Assembly (NCBI GenBank): GCA_903892315.1 | Contig: CAITHY010000056.1 | Span: forward strand, 1-9,185 | Origin: an uncultured beta proteobacterium | GTDB taxonomy: Bacteria; Pseudomonadota; Gammaproteobacteria; Burkholderiales; Burkholderiaceae | Length of the DNA: 9,185 nucleotides | Direction: 5' to 3' | Shown: piece after piece, positions 7,077-9,185 of the stretch | How positions within the stretch are numbered: position 1 is the first letter of the stretch | Layout of the letters: each line of letters begins with the position of its first letter | Translations under genes and position numbers: made by a program | The notes under the pieces: model-generated | Told to the model about the DNA's origin: nothing | Seen by the model: only the letters and a program-made list of their open reading frames with translations | The model's database searches: none

Positions 7077-8298
7077 CTTTACTCCTTTTAATTGCAATAT
7101 CTTTTTTATCTGAATGTATATATCCTACCAGCCAGAATGTGAGCAATCCACAGACTGCTGCCCCATAGCCAACAAGGTTGTAATGCTCCATCTTGCCATC
7201 GGCTGTAATAGTAACAACCATTCCAGCGACCACGGAGGCAATGCCAGATGCAAGCATCTGGATTGAGCCAACCAAACTCATGAAAGTCCCTCTAATCTTT
7301 GGTTCAACCATTTGACTAACAATAGCCATCGTTGGAATCATGCGGCCAGAGATCAAAATAAAGAAGGCGGTTTGGTTAAGTAAAACAATCCACAAGGGAA
7401 CTGGCATCAAATTAGTAGTAACAAGGATCGGAAACAAGCTCACGATAGCTAACATCCGGAAGACTTTAACCTTGCCATACTTATCTGCTAGATGCCCAAT
7501 ATATCTGGAGCTCATTAAGGTAGCGATACCACCGCAAAGATAAATGAGAGAAATATAGGCATTGGCGACACCCACGTTTGCAGTGAGATACAAGGCAATA
7601 TAAGGAATCACGGAGAAGCCTGTGATCATTACTAGACCAATAAATAAGAAGGCGCGCAAATGCCGATGAGCAATCAAAACCTCATAGATTTGCTTAAAGC
7701 GACTGCCCTCTTGAATATGGTGCAAGTGTCCAGAAATTTTAGGGATATAGCGATATCCGATAAATAGAATCAATATAGAGATGAGCCCAATAAACATGAA
7801 AGGAGCACGCCAGCCCAGAAAGCTGATATGGTTTGCCAAGAACAAACTTAGAGGCACCCCAGCAACAGTTGAAACAGAGAAAGCAGCCATCACCGTACCT
7901 AGCGCCTTACCTCTCCGTTCGAAAGGAATGGAATCGGCCACAATCGTCTGCACCAAAGATCCTAGAATGCCGCCAAAGGCACCTGCGCATGCACGAGCAA
8001 TAAATAGCATGTGGTAGTTCGAAGCAAATCCACAAGCTATCGTTGCAATAATGAAGCAACCATACAAACGCAAGAGTAATTGTCTCCGCTCAAATCGATC
8101 AATGTAATAGGTGGCAAATACACCTGCGATCGCAGCAGAAAACGTATAAGAAGATAGCAGTAATCCAAATTGATGTGTATTAATGGAAAGCGCTGTAATG
8201 AACTGAGGCCCCAAAGGCATCATGATCATAAAATCCAAGATGTGGGTGAACTGAATACCCGCCAATGCAAACAAAAAGAAGCGTTCTTGCTTCTTCAT
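7054..8298 (-). CDS. Major facilitator superfamily transporter (DHA1 drug-efflux-like)
   Basis: A 414-residue, 12-helix inner-membrane carrier. The opening ALAGIQFTHILDFMIMMPLG is typical of DHA1 arabinose-efflux/AraJ-like permeases. A variant of MFS motif A follows helix 2 (YYIDRFERRQLLL), and its second-half counterpart is GHLADKYGKVKVF. Helix 4 has IARACAGAFGGILG, and the helix 5 region has GVPLSLFLANH, resembling the antiporter motif C area. This suggests proton-driven export of a small molecule, substrate unknown. The start chosen is ATG at 8298 (MKKQERFFLF), matching where such proteins usually begin; the frame extends nine codons further to TTG at 8325, but neither start has a clear Shine-Dalgarno sequence. 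It is the first gene of the run leading to azlD. A perfect inverted repeat 46 nt upstream may control it. Confidence 0.9.
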   Translation of the reverse strand: MKKQERFFLFALAGIQFTHILDFMIMMPLGPQFITALSINTHQFGLLLSSYTFSAAIAGVFATYYIDRFERRQLLLRLYGCFIIATIACGFASNYHMLFIARACAGAFGGILGSLVQTIVADSIPFERRGKALGTVMAAFSVSTVAGVPLSLFLANHISFLGWRAPFMFIGLISILILFIGYRYIPKISGHLHHIQEGSRFKQIYEVLIAHRHLRAFLFIGLVMITGFSVIPYIALYLTANVGVANAYISLIYLCGGIATLMSSRYIGHLADKYGKVKVFRMLAIVSLFPILVTTNLMPVPLWIVLLNQTAFFILISGRMIPTMAIVSQMVEPKIRGTFMSLVGSIQMLASGIASVVAGMVVTITADGKMEHYNLVGYGAAVCGLLTFWLVGYIHSDKKDIAIKRSKDDSVQAA

Positions 8299-8344
8299 TT
8301 CGGTTGTGTGAGGGGCGTTAATCAAGGGCTACTTTACTTGGATT

Positions 8345-8366
8345 GGTTGATATGCCATTATCAACC
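8345..8366. promoter_or_regulatory. Perfect 8-bp inverted repeat between divergent MFS and channel genes
   Basis: GGTTGATA (8345-8352) and its exact reverse complement TATCAACC (8359-8366) flank a 6-nt spacer TGCCAT. The dyad is nearly centred between the two divergent starts, 46 nt from the MFS ATG and 49 nt from the channel ATG. The form fits an operator for a dimeric regulator. On the plus strand the left arm contains TTGATA (8347-8352, 5/6 to a -35 box), with GATAAG 16 nt later (8369-8374, 4/6 to a -10 box), so the dyad may overlap the channel promoter. It could also be an RNA hairpin, but no T-tract follows. No regulator gene lies beside it. The repeat is seen directly; its role is inferred. 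Confidence 0.5.
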
Positions 8367-8415
8367 CTGATAAGAAAATTTGCTTACTTACAACCGATTG
8401 AAATTTACTATATTT

Positions 8416-8931
8416 ATGCCGCTTACTCCAGACGCTATTACTCAAACAACTCTAGCAGGCATACCCCTTCTTCCGCTGATCAGAGATGTGCTTTTCGGCA
8501 CATTCGGCCTCCTCCTAATCCTGCTCTTTCATGGCAGTACGATCAATTTTGTCATGATGCGCTTTGAGAAATTAACCAATCAAAACCTGAAAGCCAGGCA
8601 ATACAATCGCGTATTTTTTCATTTTTATTCGGCTTTTTTCTTTATCGCCCTAATTCATATCACTGAAATTGTTATTTGGTCTGTTTTCATCCTGGCATTG
8701 GGTTTAATGGATGATGGAATTCAGACACTTCTCTTTGTAGGGAGCAGCTACACCACAGTAGGTTTCGTTGGAGACATTCTGCCAATGGGCTGGAAGAGTC
8801 TTGCATTCTTTGTATCCTTTACTGGATTATTCTCAATCGCATGGACTACATCTACCATGATCAGCATGACTAATTCTTATAAAATCGCCTGGAACCTTAA
8901 GCACCACCAAAAAGACCCTACCGCTTCTTAA
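8416..8931 (+). CDS. Small potassium-channel-like (Ion_trans_2-type) membrane protein
   Basis: A 171-residue inner-membrane protein. Hydrophobic segments lie at about 22-47, 70-97 and 128-151, with a re-entrant pore-like stretch between the last two. HITEIVIW (81-88) resembles the HxxE-W helix of small bacterial ion-channel proteins, and SSYTTVGFVGDILPMGW (110-126) occupies the place of the selectivity filter. The usual K+ filter is TVGYGD; here it reads TVGFVGD, so G-D is displaced by one residue and ion selectivity is uncertain. The tail is short and polar with no RCK or cyclic-nucleotide domain. The start is taken as ATG at 8416, but it lacks a ribosome-binding site; TTG at 8380 in the same frame would add 12 residues, and a TAA at 8371-8373 sets the limit. 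It is divergent from the MFS gene, and its last 14 nt overlap the convergent gene to the right. Confidence 0.72.
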   Translation: MPLTPDAITQTTLAGIPLLPLIRDVLFGTFGLLLILLFHGSTINFVMMRFEKLTNQNLKARQYNRVFFHFYSAFFFIALIHITEIVIWSVFILALGLMDDGIQTLLFVGSSYTTVGFVGDILPMGWKSLAFFVSFTGLFSIAWTTSTMISMTNSYKIAWNLKHHQKDPTAS

Positions 8932-9185
8932 TATAGTACCCATAGACACAACGATTCCCACCTCTGGATGGGTTATGGGTATCGTGAATCACACCATTAA
9001 TGATGGCGGTGAGATGTCTAGAAACCTTAACAATCAGTATTTCTTTGGGCAATTCTTCCGGTCGGAGGTGAACCTGACAGCCCGCCCCCACTTTCATGGT
9101 GGGCACCCATTCAAAACCTAAACCCAAAATGTAGTCATGGAATACATTCCGGTGATTTCCGTTCCGAGGGGATGATCCTTTGATA
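8918..9185 (-). CDS. Uncharacterised small protein, C-terminal part (cut by right window edge)
   Basis: The frame stays open from the stop codon at 8918-8920 to the window edge, giving 88 codons of a protein whose start lies beyond 9185. A TTG at 9127 is merely internal. The segment reads HRNVFHDYILGLGFEWVPTM, then VGAGCQVHLRPEELP, then VSRHLTAIINGVIHDTHN and GGNRCVYGYY. I recall similar uncharacterised proteins in betaproteobacteria and phages with the same pattern ('V-S-H-A-V-G-V-I-H-D' followed by RCVYGY). The His-then-Asp arrangement in a strand-rich tail resembles the C-terminal half of papain- or C39-like cysteine peptidase folds, but the region where a catalytic Cys would sit is outside the window, so this is only a suggestion. 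It converges on the channel gene and overlaps its last 14 nt. Confidence 0.7.
   Translation of the reverse strand, partial: IKGSSPRNGNHRNVFHDYILGLGFEWVPTMKVGAGCQVHLRPEELPKEILIVKVSRHLTAIINGVIHDTHNPSRGGNRCVYGYYIKKR

Noticed and set aside
7077..7097. N-terminal extension of the hydrolase from TTG at 7097
   Set aside because: The AGGAG site lies inside this extension and is correctly spaced for the ATG at 7076.
2009..8298. A single coordinated catabolic cluster joining the hydroxylase, hydrolase and transporters
   Set aside because: The hydroxylase pair has its own candidate promoter and a 93-nt gap from azlD, and no shared pathway intermediates or regulator can be identified. Co-location alone is too weak.
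8343..8567. Plus-strand 74-codon frame overlapping the start of the channel gene
   Set aside because: It covers the dyad and then runs out of frame through the channel's first helix; the channel frame has the recognisable pore features.

Overview
The window reads as ordinary chromosomal sequence from a betaproteobacterium. The best guess is Burkholderiales, with Polynucleobacter or a close relative most likely. This rests on the wording of the RNase R N-terminus, a tRNA-Leu(CAG) gene beside rnr, small tightly packed genes and a GC content that looks mid-40s by eye. No database was consulted, so the genus is an inference. I see no transposase, integrase, phage structural gene, CRISPR array or rRNA.

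Layout. (1) Positions 1-383, minus strand: the first 127 codons of rnr (RNase R), running off the left edge. (2) Positions 384-539: a short intergenic region with a clear promoter for the tRNA and a weak candidate promoter for rnr in the opposite direction. (3) Positions 540-626: tRNA-Leu(CAG) with encoded CCA. (4) Positions 696-1988, plus strand: an APC-superfamily amino acid permease that converges on the next block. (5) Positions 2009-4704, minus strand: a two-gene molybdenum hydroxylase operon of the isoquinoline 1-oxidoreductase type. A [2Fe-2S] small subunit is followed, with an ATGA overlap, by a Tat-exported molybdopterin large subunit. (6) Positions 4798-8298, minus strand: a packed run in the order MFS transporter, dienelactone hydrolase-family protein, uncharacterised 165-aa protein, azlC, azlD. 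The gaps are overlapping or 24 nt at most, so one transcript is likely. (7) Positions 8416-8931, plus strand: a small potassium-channel-like membrane protein. It is divergent from the MFS gene, and a perfect 8-bp inverted repeat sits midway between the two starts. (8) Positions 8918-9185, minus strand: the C-terminal part of a small uncharacterised protein that overlaps the channel gene tail to tail and runs off the right edge.

How the genes may work together. The window is rich in transport: amino acid uptake or exchange (APC), branched-chain amino acid export (AzlCD), an MFS efflux-type carrier and an ion channel. Two enzyme units, the periplasmic molybdenum hydroxylase and the cytoplasmic hydrolase, could act on organic substrates, but neither substrate can be read from the sequence. 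No single novel system is evident. The items most worth a second look are the channel's shifted selectivity-filter motif, the dyad between the MFS and channel genes, the RNase R lacking its N-terminal helix-turn-helix, the unknown protein embedded in the azlCD operon, and the cut-off protein at the right edge.
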